Part shown: positions 44,449 through 55,112 of the stretch, one piece after another
Layout: the number at the start of each line of letters is the position of its first letter
How positions within the stretch are numbered: the stretch's first letter is position 1
Origin: Rhodococcus spelaei
Lineage (GTDB): Bacteria > Actinomycetota > Actinomycetes > Mycobacteriales > Mycobacteriaceae
Direction of reading: 5' to 3'
NCBI RefSeq assembly: GCF_006704125.1
Contig: NZ_VIGH01000009.1
Coordinates: forward strand, 62,001-126,000
Length of the DNA: 64,000 bases
Position numbers and translations under genes: made by a program
Notes under the pieces: generated by a model
What the model saw: only the letters and a program-made list of their open reading frames with translations
Told to the model about the DNA's origin: nothing
Database searches by the model: none

Positions 44449-45345
44449 ATGGGTATCGCCATCAAGTCCACCGGCGTGAGCGTTCCCGCCGTGACGACCA
44501 GCGTCATCGAGCACTCGGCCCGCGCGGCGCGGGCCGCGATGGCCACCGCGGGCATCGAGGCGCAACAGGTCGGCGTGCTGGTCAACACCGGCATATACCG
44601 AGACTCGAACCTGTTCGAGCCGTCCATCGCGGCACTGATCCAGCGCGAGGCGGGCATCGGGCTCGAGTACCCGGAAGGCGTCGCGCGGTCGTTCTCCTTC
44701 GACCTGATGAACGGCGCCTGCGGTGTGCTCAATGCGGTGCAGGTTGCGACCGCACTCCTCGAAACCGACAGTGCCGAGCATGTTCTCGTGGTGTCCGGCG
44801 ACACGCATCCGTCGCTGCAGCGGCGCCGGCCGTCCGCGGACTTCCCGTTCGTGACCGCGGGCGCGGCACTGTTGCTCGCGAAGACCGACGGCCCTGAGGG
44901 CTTCGGCCCGGTCGCGGTCGCGGAGTCCGACGGGTCGCCCGCCACCGAGGGTTTCGCGGACATGTCGACGATGGGCGTGCACGGCCGTTCCCTCGTCCAC
45001 GTGGTGCGCGAGGAGGGTTTCGAGCACCGCCTGCTCGACGTGGCGACCTCTGCCGCGCTCGAGGCGCTGGAAGCGGACGCGGATCCGCGTCGGACCGCGT
45101 TGATCTGCTCGCGGCCCACGGACGGGTTCGGTTCGCTGCTCGCCGCGCGGCTCGGGTTGCCCGGCGACTCGGTGATCGGCAGCGGGCCGGTACAGGGCGA
45201 CGCTCACACGGCGGCGCTCACCGTGGCGTACCACCATGCCGCCGAGACCTCGTTGCTCGCCGGCTACGACCAGGTCCTGTTCGTCGCCGCGGGCGCGGGT
45301 CCGAGCGCCGCCGCCGTCGTCTACCGGTTGGCGCCGGGGAAGTGA
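44449..45345 (+). CDS. KAS III-like partner subunit (LstB/NltB-like)
   Basis: Thiolase-fold protein of 298 residues, shorter than its neighbour. It keeps a cysteine (Cys91 in MNGACGVL) and the OleA-type glutamate (Glu57 in YRDSNLFEPS) but lacks recognisable His and Asn catalytic segments; where Asn is expected it has GPVQGDAHTAAL. This asymmetry matches the lipstatin LstA-LstB heterodimer, in which the B subunit supplies the glutamate. The gene follows the catalytic subunit by six bases and its stop overlaps the start of the beta-lactone ligase gene (GTGA), so the three proteins are made together. Confidence 0.85.
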   Translation: MGIAIKSTGVSVPAVTTSVIEHSARAARAAMATAGIEAQQVGVLVNTGIYRDSNLFEPSIAALIQREAGIGLEYPEGVARSFSFDLMNGACGVLNAVQVATALLETDSAEHVLVVSGDTHPSLQRRRPSADFPFVTAGAALLLAKTDGPEGFGPVAVAESDGSPATEGFADMSTMGVHGRSLVHVVREEGFEHRLLDVATSAALEALEADADPRRTALICSRPTDGFGSLLAARLGLPGDSVIGSGPVQGDAHTAALTVAYHHAAETSLLAGYDQVLFVAAGAGPSAAAVVYRLAPGK

Positions 45346-47018
45346 CGACGGCAGCACCGCGCGCGCACTGCGGTTCCGTCGCGAGGCTCCGTGCGATCGC
45401 GGCCGAGCATCCGGGGCGCGAGGCAGTGATCCACGCGGACGGCGGAACCGACTCGGGTACACCGCGATACGCACGACTGACGTATCGCGAACTCGACGAC
45501 TGGTCGGACCTGCTGGCGCAGCGTTTCGAGGCCTGCGGGATCGGACGCGGCATGCGCACGCTGCTGCTGGTGACGCCCGGTCCGGAGTTCTACGCGATCA
45601 TGTTCGGCCTGCTCAAGGTGTCCGCCGTGCCGGTGGTGATCGATCCGGGGATGGGTCTGCGGCCGATGCTGCGGTGCCTGAAATCGGTGGCGCCGCAGGC
45701 GTTCGTGGGGATCTCGAAGGCGCACCTGCTGCGACTGGCGTTCCGCCGCACCTTCGCCACGGCGCGCGTGAGGGTGACGGTCGGCCGCCGGGCCTGGGGC
45801 GGGCACAGCCTGCGGTCGTGGGGGCGCACCCCGGATCGTCCGGTCGCGCCGACGCCCGCTGCGCCCGACGACGAGGTGATGATGATCGCCTTCACCACCG
45901 GTAGCACCGGCCCGGCGAAGGCCGTCAACCTCACGCACGGAAACCTCGCCGCCATGCTCGAGCAGGTCGACGAGGCGCGGGACCGCATTCCGCCGGGCAC
46001 CTCGCTGATCACCCTGCCGATCTTCGGGGTGCTGGACCTGATGCTGGGGTCGCGGTGTGTGCTGCCGCCGATCAGGCCGGGCCGGGTCGGCGAGGTCGAC
46101 CCGGCCCACGTGGTCGACGCGATCGACCGGTTCGAGGTGCGGACCCTGTTCGCGTCGCCCGCAGTGCTGGTGCCACTGGTGCGGTACGGCCGCGCGCACG
46201 GCGTCACGCTGTCGTCGGTGCGGTCGGTGTTCTCCGGCGGAGCGCCGGTGCCGCACGACGCCATCGCCGGCCTGCGGGAGATGCTGCCCGACGACGGTCA
46301 GGTGTCCGCAGGGTACGGCTCGACCGAGGCGTTGCCGATGTCGGCGATCGAATCTCGCGAGCTGCTCGGTGAATTCGTCGATCGCGCGCACGCGGGCGCC
46401 GGGACCTGCCTCGGCCGCCCGGCACACGGGGTGCACGCCCGGATCATCGCGATCACCGACGACGCCGTCCCGGACCGTGCCGCCGAGCGCGCCGCGGCTG
46501 CGGGCGGTATCGGCGAGATCGTGGTCGCCGGACCGAACGTGAGCACGAGCTACCACTGGCCGGTCGAGGCGAACGCGCTCGGGAAGATCCGCGACGGGGA
46601 CCGGATCTGGCACCGCACCGGCGATCTCGGCTGGATCGACGAGGCGGGCCGGATCTGGTTCTGCGGACGCAAGAGTCAGCGGGTGCAGACGGCGGACGGA
46701 CCGTTGTTCACGGTGCAGTGCGAACAGATCTTCAACGCTGTGCCCGACGTGGCGCGCACAGCTCTGGTCGGCGTCGGCAGTGTCGCCGACCGACGCCCCG
46801 TGCTGTGCGTCGAACTGCAGCCGGGCGTCGGCTCCGGCCAGCGGCCGCGGATCGAGGCGAAGTTGCGCGAGCTGGGCGCCCAGAGCCACGTCACCGCGCG
46901 CATCGAGCACTTCCTGTTCCACCCGGGATTCCCGGTGGACATTCGGCACAACGCGAAGATCGGGCGCGAGAAGTTGTCGGTGTGGGCGCAGCGACAGTTG
47001 GCGAAGGAGAGCAGATGA
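45342..47018 (+). CDS. Beta-lactone synthetase, OleC/LstC/NltC-like
   Basis: Adenylate-forming enzyme of 558 residues. The ATP loop is FTTGSTGPAKAVNLTHGN (about 184-201), the aromatic/acidic motif is GYGSTEALP, and the hinge region reads HRTGDLGWIDEAGRIWFCGRKSQRVQ. The C-terminal sequence FPVDIRHNAKIGREKL (530-545) is the hallmark of OleC, which closes beta-hydroxy acids to beta-lactones rather than making CoA esters. GTG start overlapping the previous stop; its own stop overlaps the next ATG. An ordinary fatty-acyl-CoA ligase is the alternative but the C-terminal motif argues against it. Confidence 0.9.
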   Translation: MTTAAPRAHCGSVARLRAIAAEHPGREAVIHADGGTDSGTPRYARLTYRELDDWSDLLAQRFEACGIGRGMRTLLLVTPGPEFYAIMFGLLKVSAVPVVIDPGMGLRPMLRCLKSVAPQAFVGISKAHLLRLAFRRTFATARVRVTVGRRAWGGHSLRSWGRTPDRPVAPTPAAPDDEVMMIAFTTGSTGPAKAVNLTHGNLAAMLEQVDEARDRIPPGTSLITLPIFGVLDLMLGSRCVLPPIRPGRVGEVDPAHVVDAIDRFEVRTLFASPAVLVPLVRYGRAHGVTLSSVRSVFSGGAPVPHDAIAGLREMLPDDGQVSAGYGSTEALPMSAIESRELLGEFVDRAHAGAGTCLGRPAHGVHARIIAITDDAVPDRAAERAAAAGGIGEIVVAGPNVSTSYHWPVEANALGKIRDGDRIWHRTGDLGWIDEAGRIWFCGRKSQRVQTADGPLFTVQCEQIFNAVPDVARTALVGVGSVADRRPVLCVELQPGVGSGQRPRIEAKLRELGAQSHVTARIEHFLFHPGFPVDIRHNAKIGREKLSVWAQRQLAKESR

Positions 47019-47272
47019 CAGGCACGCGGGTGGTGGCACTGCGGGCGATACCGGTGCTGGGTTGGATGTTCCTGGCGGTCGGCCTGATTCGGCCGTTCCG
47101 GGGTCGGACGCTTCGCGCGCTGTGGTGGACCGACGTCGCACTGAGTGTCGGCGCGCACGCCGCGCAGGTCCCCATGGCACTCGAACACGGCCGCCGACTG
47201 GGGCATTCGGACGGCAGGATCGTCGCGATGACGATGCTGCTCGGCGCGACCTGGTGGAGGACGCAGCGTTGA
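47015..47272 (+). CDS. Small membrane protein of the beta-lactone operon
   Basis: Protein of 85 residues with two to three hydrophobic segments (about 5-24, 36-52 and 67-78) separated by basic loops (RPFRGRTLRAL, EHGRRLGHSDGR). I do not recognise the family with certainty. Its ATG overlaps the stop of the ligase gene (ATGA) and the next gene starts 13 bases downstream, so it is a firm member of the operon. I recall no counterpart in the lipstatin or nocardiolactone clusters. It might anchor the soluble enzymes at the membrane. Confidence 0.7.
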   Translation: MTGTRVVALRAIPVLGWMFLAVGLIRPFRGRTLRALWWTDVALSVGAHAAQVPMALEHGRRLGHSDGRIVAMTMLLGATWWRTQR

Positions 47273-47285
47273 CGGGCGTGACACG

Positions 47286-48332
47286 GTGAGGGCATTGGTG
47301 ACCGGTGCGAGCGGGTTCCTCGGCGGGGCACTGACGCGGCGCCTGCTCTCCGGCGGCGACATGGAGGTCTCGGTGCTGGTGCGCCGCACCAGCGACCTGC
47401 GCGACCTCGGCGACACGTCCCGTCTGACACTCGTCTACGGCGACCTCGCCGATCGGGAGTCGCTGCGGGCGGCGACCCGCGGCGTGGACGTGGTGTTCCA
47501 CAGCGCCGCGCGGGTCGACGAGCGTGGTGTGCGTGAACAGTTCTGGGTCGAGAACGTGCAGGCGACGGTCGACCTGCTCGACGCGGCCCGGCGCAGCGGG
47601 GCGTCGCGATTCGTGTTCGTCTCCAGCCCGAGCGCGCTGATGGAGTACGACGGGGGCGACCAGATCGACGTCGACGAGTCGCTGCCGTACCCCGTGCGGT
47701 ACCTGAACCTGTACTCCGAGACGAAGGCGGCCGCCGAGCGGCGGGTGCTCGCGGCGAACGGTCGGGACCTGACGACCTGCGCGCTGCGCCCGCGCGCGAT
47801 CTGGGGCGCGGGAGACCGGTCCGGCCCGATCGTCCGGTTGCTGGCCAAGGCGTCGAGGGGCGCACTGCCGGACCTGTCCGGCGGGCGTGCGGTGTACACG
47901 TCGCTGTGTCACGTCGACAACATCGTCGACGCGTGCGTGCGGGCCGCGGCCGCGGACTCGGAGCGGGTCGGCGGCCGCGCGTACTACGTCGCCGACGCGG
48001 AGCGGACCGACGTGTGGCAGTTCGTCGGGGAGGTCTCGCGGCTGTTCGGCTTCGATCCGCCGAGCCGGCGGCCGAACCCCCGGGTGCTCGCCGCGGTGGT
48101 GGGCGTCACCGAGGCGATCTGGCGGATGCCGTGGGTCGCGACCAGGTGGTCGCCGCCCCTGTCGCGGTACGTGATCGCGCTGCTCACCCGCAGCGCGACC
48201 TTCGACATCGGCGCCGCCGAGCGCGACTTCGGCTATCGGCCGATCGTCAGCCGGGACGCCGGACTGAAGGAGTTCCAGGACTGGGTGGACGAGCAGGGCG
48301 GCGTCGCGGCACTGGCCAGGCCGTTGCGCTAG
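47286..48332 (+). CDS. NAD(P)-dependent beta-keto reductase, OleD/LstD/NltD-like
   Basis: Extended short-chain dehydrogenase of the 3-beta-HSD type, 348 residues. The nucleotide loop TGASGFLGG is at residues 6-14; the catalytic Ser is in FVFVSSPSALMEY and Tyr143/Lys147 in LYSETK. OleD-type enzymes reduce the 2-alkyl-3-keto acid made by OleA to the beta-hydroxy acid that OleC lactonises. The GTG start gives the expected N terminus (MRALVTGASGFLGGALTRRLL). Last gene of the beta-lactone operon, 38 bases before xthA. Confidence 0.87.
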   Translation: MRALVTGASGFLGGALTRRLLSGGDMEVSVLVRRTSDLRDLGDTSRLTLVYGDLADRESLRAATRGVDVVFHSAARVDERGVREQFWVENVQATVDLLDAARRSGASRFVFVSSPSALMEYDGGDQIDVDESLPYPVRYLNLYSETKAAAERRVLAANGRDLTTCALRPRAIWGAGDRSGPIVRLLAKASRGALPDLSGGRAVYTSLCHVDNIVDACVRAAAADSERVGGRAYYVADAERTDVWQFVGEVSRLFGFDPPSRRPNPRVLAAVVGVTEAIWRMPWVATRWSPPLSRYVIALLTRSATFDIGAAERDFGYRPIVSRDAGLKEFQDWVDEQGGVAALARPLR

Positions 48333-48370
48333 CGGAGGTTTGTCGGGCCGGTCGGTTACGGTTTCTTCCC

Positions 48371-49174
48371 GTGCCGCACATCATCACCACCGTCAATGTC
48401 AACGGGGTCCGCGCCGCCGCCAAGAAGGGGCTGCTCGAGTGGATCGACGCCACCGAGGCCGACGTGATCTGCCTGCAGGAGACCCGCGCCGACGACAAGC
48501 AGTTGCGGGCCACGCTCGCGCCCGCCCTCGACGCGGGCTGGCATGTCGCCTCGGCCGAGCCGTCCGCGAAGGGACGCAACGGCGTTGCCGTGCTCTCGCG
48601 CCGGCCCGCGGACGCGGTCCGCGTCGGTCACGGCGACGACGAGTTCGCCGAGGCGGGCCGGTACCTCGAGGCGGACTTCGACGAGTTGACCGTCGCGAGC
48701 CTGTACCTGCCGTCGGGCGAGGTCGGGACCGAGCGGCAGGACGAGAAGGAGCGCTTCCTCGACTCGTTCGGCCGGCACCTCGAGGCGACCGCTGCGGACG
48801 CGCTGGCCGCCGACCGGCACGTCGTGGTGTGCGGCGACTGGAACATCGCGCACACCGAACTGGACCTGAAGAACCACAAGGGCAACGTCAAGAACTCCGG
48901 CTTCCTGCCGTCCGAGCGGGAGTGGATGGGTTCGGTGTTCGGCGAGTTCGGCTGGGTGGACGTGGTGCGCGGGCTGCACCCGGACCTGCCCGGGCCGTAC
49001 AGCTGGTGGTCGTACCGCGGCAAGGCGTTCGACAACGACTCCGGCTGGCGCATCGACTACCAGGTCGCCACCCCGGCGCTCGCCGAGCGGGCGAAGGAGG
49101 CGGTGACCGAGCGCGCCGCGTCCTACGACCAGCGCTGGTCCGACCACGCGCCGGTGACGGTGCAGTACCGGTGA
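48371..49174 (+). CDS. xthA: Exodeoxyribonuclease III / AP endonuclease
   Basis: Exonuclease III-family base-excision repair nuclease of 267 residues. Metal and active-site segments: NVNGVRAAAKKGLLEWI, the catalytic Glu in ICLQETRADD, GDWNIAHTELDLKN with Asp and Asn, and the terminal SDHAPV. GTG start. It marks the right border where conserved backbone genes resume after the beta-lactone island. Confidence 0.93.
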   Translation: MPHIITTVNVNGVRAAAKKGLLEWIDATEADVICLQETRADDKQLRATLAPALDAGWHVASAEPSAKGRNGVAVLSRRPADAVRVGHGDDEFAEAGRYLEADFDELTVASLYLPSGEVGTERQDEKERFLDSFGRHLEATAADALAADRHVVVCGDWNIAHTELDLKNHKGNVKNSGFLPSEREWMGSVFGEFGWVDVVRGLHPDLPGPYSWWSYRGKAFDNDSGWRIDYQVATPALAERAKEAVTERAASYDQRWSDHAPVTVQYR

Positions 49175-49721
49175 GCCGGCTCGGGACGCGGTCGCGCGTC
49201 GTCGTCGGGGTGCTGCTGGCCGTCCTCGTGGTGGTCGCGGCCTTCGTCTTCACCGGCCGCGACGGGGACTCCTCATCGGATTCGTTTACGGTGTCGGAGT
49301 CGCTCGTCGAGACGTCGAGCCAGGCGCAAGCATTCCAGCCGTCGCCAACACCCAAGCGCATCGTGGTCCTTCCCGACGGCTCGGTGACCGAAACGCAGGC
49401 GCCGCCTCAGACCGCCGGACCGCGTGGCGTGGTTCCGGCGGCGGTCACCGCCGCCGCCGTCGCCACCCTGGCCAAGATCGACGCCGGCACCTGGCCGGAC
49501 TCGGCGAACGCGCCGGGCACCAAGGGCGGCGACACCTGGCAGAACCGGGAGGGCAGGTTGCCGCGGACGGACTCGGCGGGGAAGTCGATCGCCTACCGGG
49601 AATGGGACGTGAACCCGAAGATCCGCGGCGAGACCCGCGATGCGGAGAGGATCATCACCGGTAGCGACGGATCGGCCTGGTACACCGCCGACCACTACAC
49701 GAGTTTCGCGAGGATGCGCTG

Positions 49722-49722
<1 letters not shown>
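49171..49722 (+). CDS. Membrane-anchored guanyl-specific ribonuclease (RNase Sa-like)
   Basis: Protein of 183 residues. An N-terminal hydrophobic helix (RVVVGVLLAVLVVVAAFVF, about 9-27) acts as signal or anchor, followed by a low-complexity Ser/Thr/Pro linker and a microbial RNase domain over the last 90 residues. The catalytic set of the RNase Sa/T1-like fold is visible: Glu in AYREWDVNP, Arg in ERIITGSDG and His in YTADHYTSF. GTG start overlapping the xthA stop. The following gene encodes its likely inhibitor, so this is a secreted or surface nuclease with self-protection. Confidence 0.85.
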
Positions 49723-51249
<1,527 letters not shown>

Positions 51250-51270
51250 CGCAGAAGGGGTGAACCGTCG

Positions 51271-52299
51271 GTGCCGGACGTGAAGAGCTTTCTCGAGCGT
51301 CAACGTGCGGCGCGACCGTGGCTGGACCACCTGATCCGTGCCGGCGGGCGCTACCAGCAGCAGAAGGGCGACTACTTCGCCGCGGGGATCACCTACTTCA
51401 GCGTGTTCGCGCTGTTCCCGATGCTGATGGTCGCGTTCGCCGTCACCGGTTTCATCCTCGTCGGGCACCCGGAGTTGGTGACCTCGATCCACGACTCGGT
51501 CAGCAAGGCGATGCCCGGCGACCTGGGCACGCAGATCAACCAGCTCATCGACGCGGCGATCGACGCGCGAACGACGGTCGGCGTGCTCGGTCTGCTCGGT
51601 GCCGCCTACTCGGGTCTCGGGTGGATGGCGAACCTGCGCGAGGCACTGAGCGCGATGTGGGAACAGCGGCACCCGAAGTCGAGCTTCCTGCGCACCAAGC
51701 TGCTCGACCTGACCAAGCTGGTGGGACTGCTGTTGGCGGTGGTCCTGGCGGTCGGGCTGTCCGTGCTCGCAGACGGCGGCGTCATCCGCACGGTCCTGGA
51801 ATGGCTCACCATCGACGACATCGCCTGGGTGCAGACCCTCGTGCAGGTCATGACCTCAGTGCTCGCGCTCGCGGCCACGTGGGCGGTGTTCGTATGGGTC
51901 ATCGCGCGACTGCCACGCGAGCCGATCACGTTGCGCAGTGCCGCCCGCGCCGCGTTGTTCGCGGCGATCGGTTTCGCGGTGTTCACGCGGCTCGGCGCGA
52001 TCTACCTCAGGGCCGTCACCGGCGGCCCGGCCGGTTCCACGTTCGGTCCGATCATCGGTCTGCTGGTGTTCATCTACTTCACCGCCCGCCTGATCCTGTT
52101 CTCCACTGCGTGGGCGGCGACGGCGCGGGAGAACATCAGCCGGGCCTACGTGCCGCCGCCCGATCCCGCGGTCATCGAGGTCGTCGCACCACCTCCGAAG
52201 GGGCCGAGCGTCGCGGAGGCCATCGCGCTGGTCGGTGCGGGTGCGGTCGCCGCGCTCGGTCTCGGCGGGATGTTCCGTCGTCGACGCGACCGACGCTAG
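51271..52299 (+). CDS. YihY/UPF0761-family inner-membrane protein
   Basis: Integral membrane protein of 342 residues with about six helices. The family opening [30 protein letters not shown] is clear, as is the later [39 protein letters not shown]. Once called ribonuclease BN, but the family has no confirmed nuclease role. Corresponds to Rv3335c. The C terminus is a positively charged tail (MFRRRRDRR). GTG start behind AAGGGGTG. Its stop overlaps the convergent dacB1 stop by 3 bases. Confidence 0.87.
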   Translation: MPDVKSFLERQRAARPWLDHLIRAGGRYQQQKGDYFAAGITYFSVFALFPMLMVAFAVTGFILVGHPELVTSIHDSVSKAMPGDLGTQINQLIDAAIDARTTVGVLGLLGAAYSGLGWMANLREALSAMWEQRHPKSSFLRTKLLDLTKLVGLLLAVVLAVGLSVLADGGVIRTVLEWLTIDDIAWVQTLVQVMTSVLALAATWAVFVWVIARLPREPITLRSAARAALFAAIGFAVFTRLGAIYLRAVTGGPAGSTFGPIIGLLVFIYFTARLILFSTAWAATARENISRAYVPPPDPAVIEVVAPPPKGPSVAEAIALVGAGAVAALGLGGMFRRRRDRR

Positions 52300-53603
52300 C
52301 GTCGTCGCTGCAGCCGCCGCGCCGCCAGCAGGAGCACACCGATGACGATGCCGCCGACCAGCGCGACGGTCGTCCCGGGCACCCGGTTCGTGCCGTTCGA
52401 GTCTGCCCCGGACGCACTGACCGCGCTGGCCGTCGCCCGGTCCGAGTGCTCGCCCGGGGGTGCGGCGAGGGTTACCGGAGCGGCCGCGTCGCTGTCGGGT
52501 TCGACGAGTGTGCCGACCGAGGTCGACGCAGACAGCGCGAAGCCGTAGTCGAGCAGTCGGGCGGCCTGCTCCCACGGTCGGATCGGCAGGACGTCGGCCT
52601 TCATGAGCGTGACGACGAGCCGGCGCCCGTTCCGTTCCGCCGCTCCGGCGAAGGTCTGGCGGGCGTCGTCGGTGTAGCCGGTCTTGCCGCCGAGGGCGCC
52701 GTCGTAGTTGTAGAGCAGCTTGTTGTCGTTCGACAGCGTGAACGGGGGATGGTCCTTGTCGTCCGGTTTGGCCGGATCCTTGGGGAATCCCGGGAACTGC
52801 ACGGTCTCGGTGTGGATCAGGTCCGCAAAGGTCTTGTTGCGCATGGCGGCCCGGAAAATGACCGCGAGATCGTAGGCGGAACTGGACATTCCGGGACCGT
52901 CCAGTCCGGACGGCGTCGCGGTCCGGGTGTCGAGAGCACCCAGAGCGCGGGCGCGCGCGTTCATCTTCGCGACGGCGGCGTCGACGCCGCCGAGTTGCAT
53001 GGCGATAGCGTGGGCGGCGTCATTGCCCGACGCCATCACCAGCCCCTGGAAAAGCTGGCGATTGGTGTAGCGGCCGTTCTTGCCGAGTCCCACGGAGCTA
53101 CCCTCGGCATTCGCGTCGTCGGCGGTGGCGACGACGGGCTTGTCGAGGTCCAGTTCGTCGAGGGCGACCAGCGCGAGCAGCATCTTGATGGTGCTCGCCG
53201 GCCGGTACCGGCCGTGCGGATCCTTGGCGGCGATGACCTTGCCTGAGTCGAGGTCGGCGAGCACCCAGCCGGTGGCGGAGATGTCGGCGGGCAGCGGGGG
53301 CGTGCCCTGGGCGGTGATTGCGCCGCACTCGCCGAGGCGGTTACCACCGACCGGGTCGGCCGGGACCGGCAGCGCGGACGGGGCCTGTTGGCCGGGCTCG
53401 GGCACCTCGGACAGGTCGATCGCCTTCGGCGGGGAGGTCCGCTGCGGACAGTTGTCGGTGTTCGGGGTGGTGAACGGGGCGCTGGTGGTGGTGCCGGCCG
53501 AAGGGGCCGGGGGCGCGGGTTGGGCCGCGACCGTCGGTGCACCGATCAGCGTGATCGCTGCGGCGGCGATCACGGCTTTTCGGGTTCGTCCACGTGCACT
53601 CAT
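52296..53603 (-). CDS. dacB1: D-alanyl-D-alanine carboxypeptidase DacB1
   Basis: Low-molecular-weight penicillin-binding protein of 435 residues trimming peptidoglycan stem peptides outside the membrane. Motifs: STIK (catalytic Ser in [12 protein letters not shown]), SGN ([11 protein letters not shown]), KTG (LGGKTGYTD). Signal peptide at residues about 8-27, then a Pro/Ser-rich linker; a single C-terminal helix ([18 protein letters not shown]) anchors it. Matches Rv3330. The ATG at 53603 has no ribosome site (CCTCCC upstream), so the transcript may be leaderless or the start is slightly different. Confidence 0.92.
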   Translation of the reverse strand: MSARGRTRKAVIAAAAITLIGAPTVAAQPAPPAPSAGTTTSAPFTTPNTDNCPQRTSPPKAIDLSEVPEPGQQAPSALPVPADPVGGNRLGECGAITAQGTPPLPADISATGWVLADLDSGKVIAAKDPHGRYRPASTIKMLLALVALDELDLDKPVVATADDANAEGSSVGLGKNGRYTNRQLFQGLVMASGNDAAHAIAMQLGGVDAAVAKMNARARALGALDTRTATPSGLDGPGMSSSAYDLAVIFRAAMRNKTFADLIHTETVQFPGFPKDPAKPDDKDHPPFTLSNDNKLLYNYDGALGGKTGYTDDARQTFAGAAERNGRRLVVTLMKADVLPIRPWEQAARLLDYGFALSASTSVGTLVEPDSDAAAPVTLAAPPGEHSDRATASAVSASGADSNGTNRVPGTTVALVGGIVIGVLLLAARRLQRRR

Positions 53604-53631
53604 CGGGAGGCACGTTATCTCACGACGGACC

Positions 53632-54600
53632 TCAGGTGCCGGATTGACCGGGGGAGTTGTACGCGGCGCAGACCGCGCCGATCCATCGACGGTCGCTGAC
53701 CGAGTCGGGTGCCGCAAGCCACGCGGGGTCGATCGGCTCGGCGTCACCCTGGTGCAGCCACCGGGCGATGGCCGCCGCGTGTTCGGGCAGGCCGGCGGGC
53801 GGCGGCGTCGGCTCCGGCGCGAACAGGCCGGCACCCGCGTGCAGGTAGAGCCCGTCGAGAATCTGGGCGATACGGTCACTGGCCGTGAGCGTGGCGGTGG
53901 CGGACCGGTAGTCGGTGTCGAGGAGTTCGGGGTGGGCGGTCGTCAACGCGGTCCACAGCCGGCGGGTCCGTCGTAGGTCGACTCGGGCGCGCAACCAGGC
54001 CTCGACCATGACCGACGAACACCCCGCGCTGATCGCGATGACGGCGACCGCCCACCACAGCCCCTCCGGCATCGCATGCTCAGCGGGCCGGACCGCCAGC
54101 GAGTGCAGGCCGATACCGGCGACGACCAGGCTGCCCGCGCAGAACAGCCCGATCGCCCGCCCGAGCGGGTTCCACCGCGCGTACCGGAGACCGGCGACCA
54201 CCGCGAACGTCGCCGTCACGGTCAGGAACACGTCGGTGAGGCGGTGATGGTCGGGTCCGCGAAGCTCGTTCGCGATCACGGCCACCGCGGTCGCGGCGAA
54301 GGCGACCGGTAGCGGCCACTGCGGACCGCGGCTCAGCCGGGGTACGGAGGCCGCCGCGATCAGCGCAGTGGCCGCGCCGAACACGATCCAGCAGATCTCG
54401 AATCCGGTGGCGGCGGTGCCCGGTCCTGACGCGTCGAGCACCTCGGTCACGGTGCGGGTCCGGATCGTCGCCGCGGCGGTCACCGAGATGGCCGCCACCG
54501 CGATCGACACCCTGGCGAGCGAGGGTGGGCGTACGGTCAGCCGCCCGATCCGCGCTCCGACCGCGGTCGAGCAGACCAGGGCGATGAGCCAGGTGATCAT
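53632..54600 (-). CDS. MAB_1171c-like multi-helix membrane protein
   Basis: Membrane protein of 322 residues. About seven hydrophobic helices fill residues 1-210, followed by a cytoplasmic, mostly helical C-terminal domain ([42 protein letters not shown]). The layout and the neighbouring ImmA/IrrE and XRE genes fit the MAB_1171c/DUF6545 family, named as a putative transporter without evidence. The C-terminal region looks more regulatory than transport-like. ATG overlaps the protease stop codon (ATGA), so the two are coupled. Confidence 0.72.
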   Translation of the reverse strand: MITWLIALVCSTAVGARIGRLTVRPPSLARVSIAVAAISVTAAATIRTRTVTEVLDASGPGTAATGFEICWIVFGAATALIAAASVPRLSRGPQWPLPVAFAATAVAVIANELRGPDHHRLTDVFLTVTATFAVVAGLRYARWNPLGRAIGLFCAGSLVVAGIGLHSLAVRPAEHAMPEGLWWAVAVIAISAGCSSVMVEAWLRARVDLRRTRRLWTALTTAHPELLDTDYRSATATLTASDRIAQILDGLYLHAGAGLFAPEPTPPPAGLPEHAAAIARWLHQGDAEPIDPAWLAAPDSVSDRRWIGAVCAAYNSPGQSGT

Positions 54601-55112
54601 CCGAGTGCCTCGTCGTAGCAGAGCAGTGGACGCCAGTTCTGGTCCCGTTCGAAATGCCCGAGCCGCTGCAACAGGCGCACCGCGAATGCCTCGGCCTCCC
54701 ACTCCTGCAGCGCCTCGGCGGTCAGCGCAGCCGAGCTCGCGGCCCGCTGGCTGAGCATGTACGCGATCAGGTCGTCGTCGGCGGCGAGGGTGGTCTCGGC
54801 GATCGCGGTGCCGGGATGTCGGAAGACGATGTGCCCGATCTCGTGGGCGAGGGTGCGGTCGACACTGGGGAGGCTGCGTGCCAGCACGATCTGGTCGCGG
54901 TCGGGGAACTCCCGACGCTGACCCCACACGCCGGGTCCGAGGTCCGCGATCTCGATCTCGATGGGGCGACGGCGGGAGGAAGCGAGAGCCTGGGCGATGT
55001 CCTCGATGGTGACGGCGTGCGTCTGCGCGGCCAGGTCCAGGATCGCGTCGACCGCCGCGAGGACGCGCCGGTGCGAACGCACCGGACGCGACGTGGGATC
55101 TGTGGCAACCAT
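54597..55112 (-). CDS. ImmA/IrrE-type metallopeptidase
   Basis: Zinc protease of 171 residues. The HExxH motif is HEIGH at residues 90-94, with a third ligand probable in EWEAEAFAVRLLQRL. ImmA-type proteases cleave XRE-type repressors; an XRE gene heads this operon. The first 50 residues contain an arginine-rich helix (HRRVLAAVDAILDLAAQTHAV). Its ATG shares a base with the stop of the PTTT-repeat gene and its stop overlaps the membrane-protein start, so all three are translated together. Confidence 0.85.
   Translation of the reverse strand: MVATDPTSRPVRSHRRVLAAVDAILDLAAQTHAVTIEDIAQALASSRRRPIEIEIADLGPGVWGQRREFPDRDQIVLARSLPSVDRTLAHEIGHIVFRHPGTAIAETTLAADDDLIAYMLSQRAASSAALTAEALQEWEAEAFAVRLLQRLGHFERDQNWRPLLCYDEALG

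Noticed and set aside
42772-45474. A 900-codon open frame on the minus strand across the NRPS and KAS genes
   Set aside because: It is antisense to genes with clear motifs and operon overlaps, has an arginine/histidine-rich composition and no recognisable domain; a by-product of high GC third positions.
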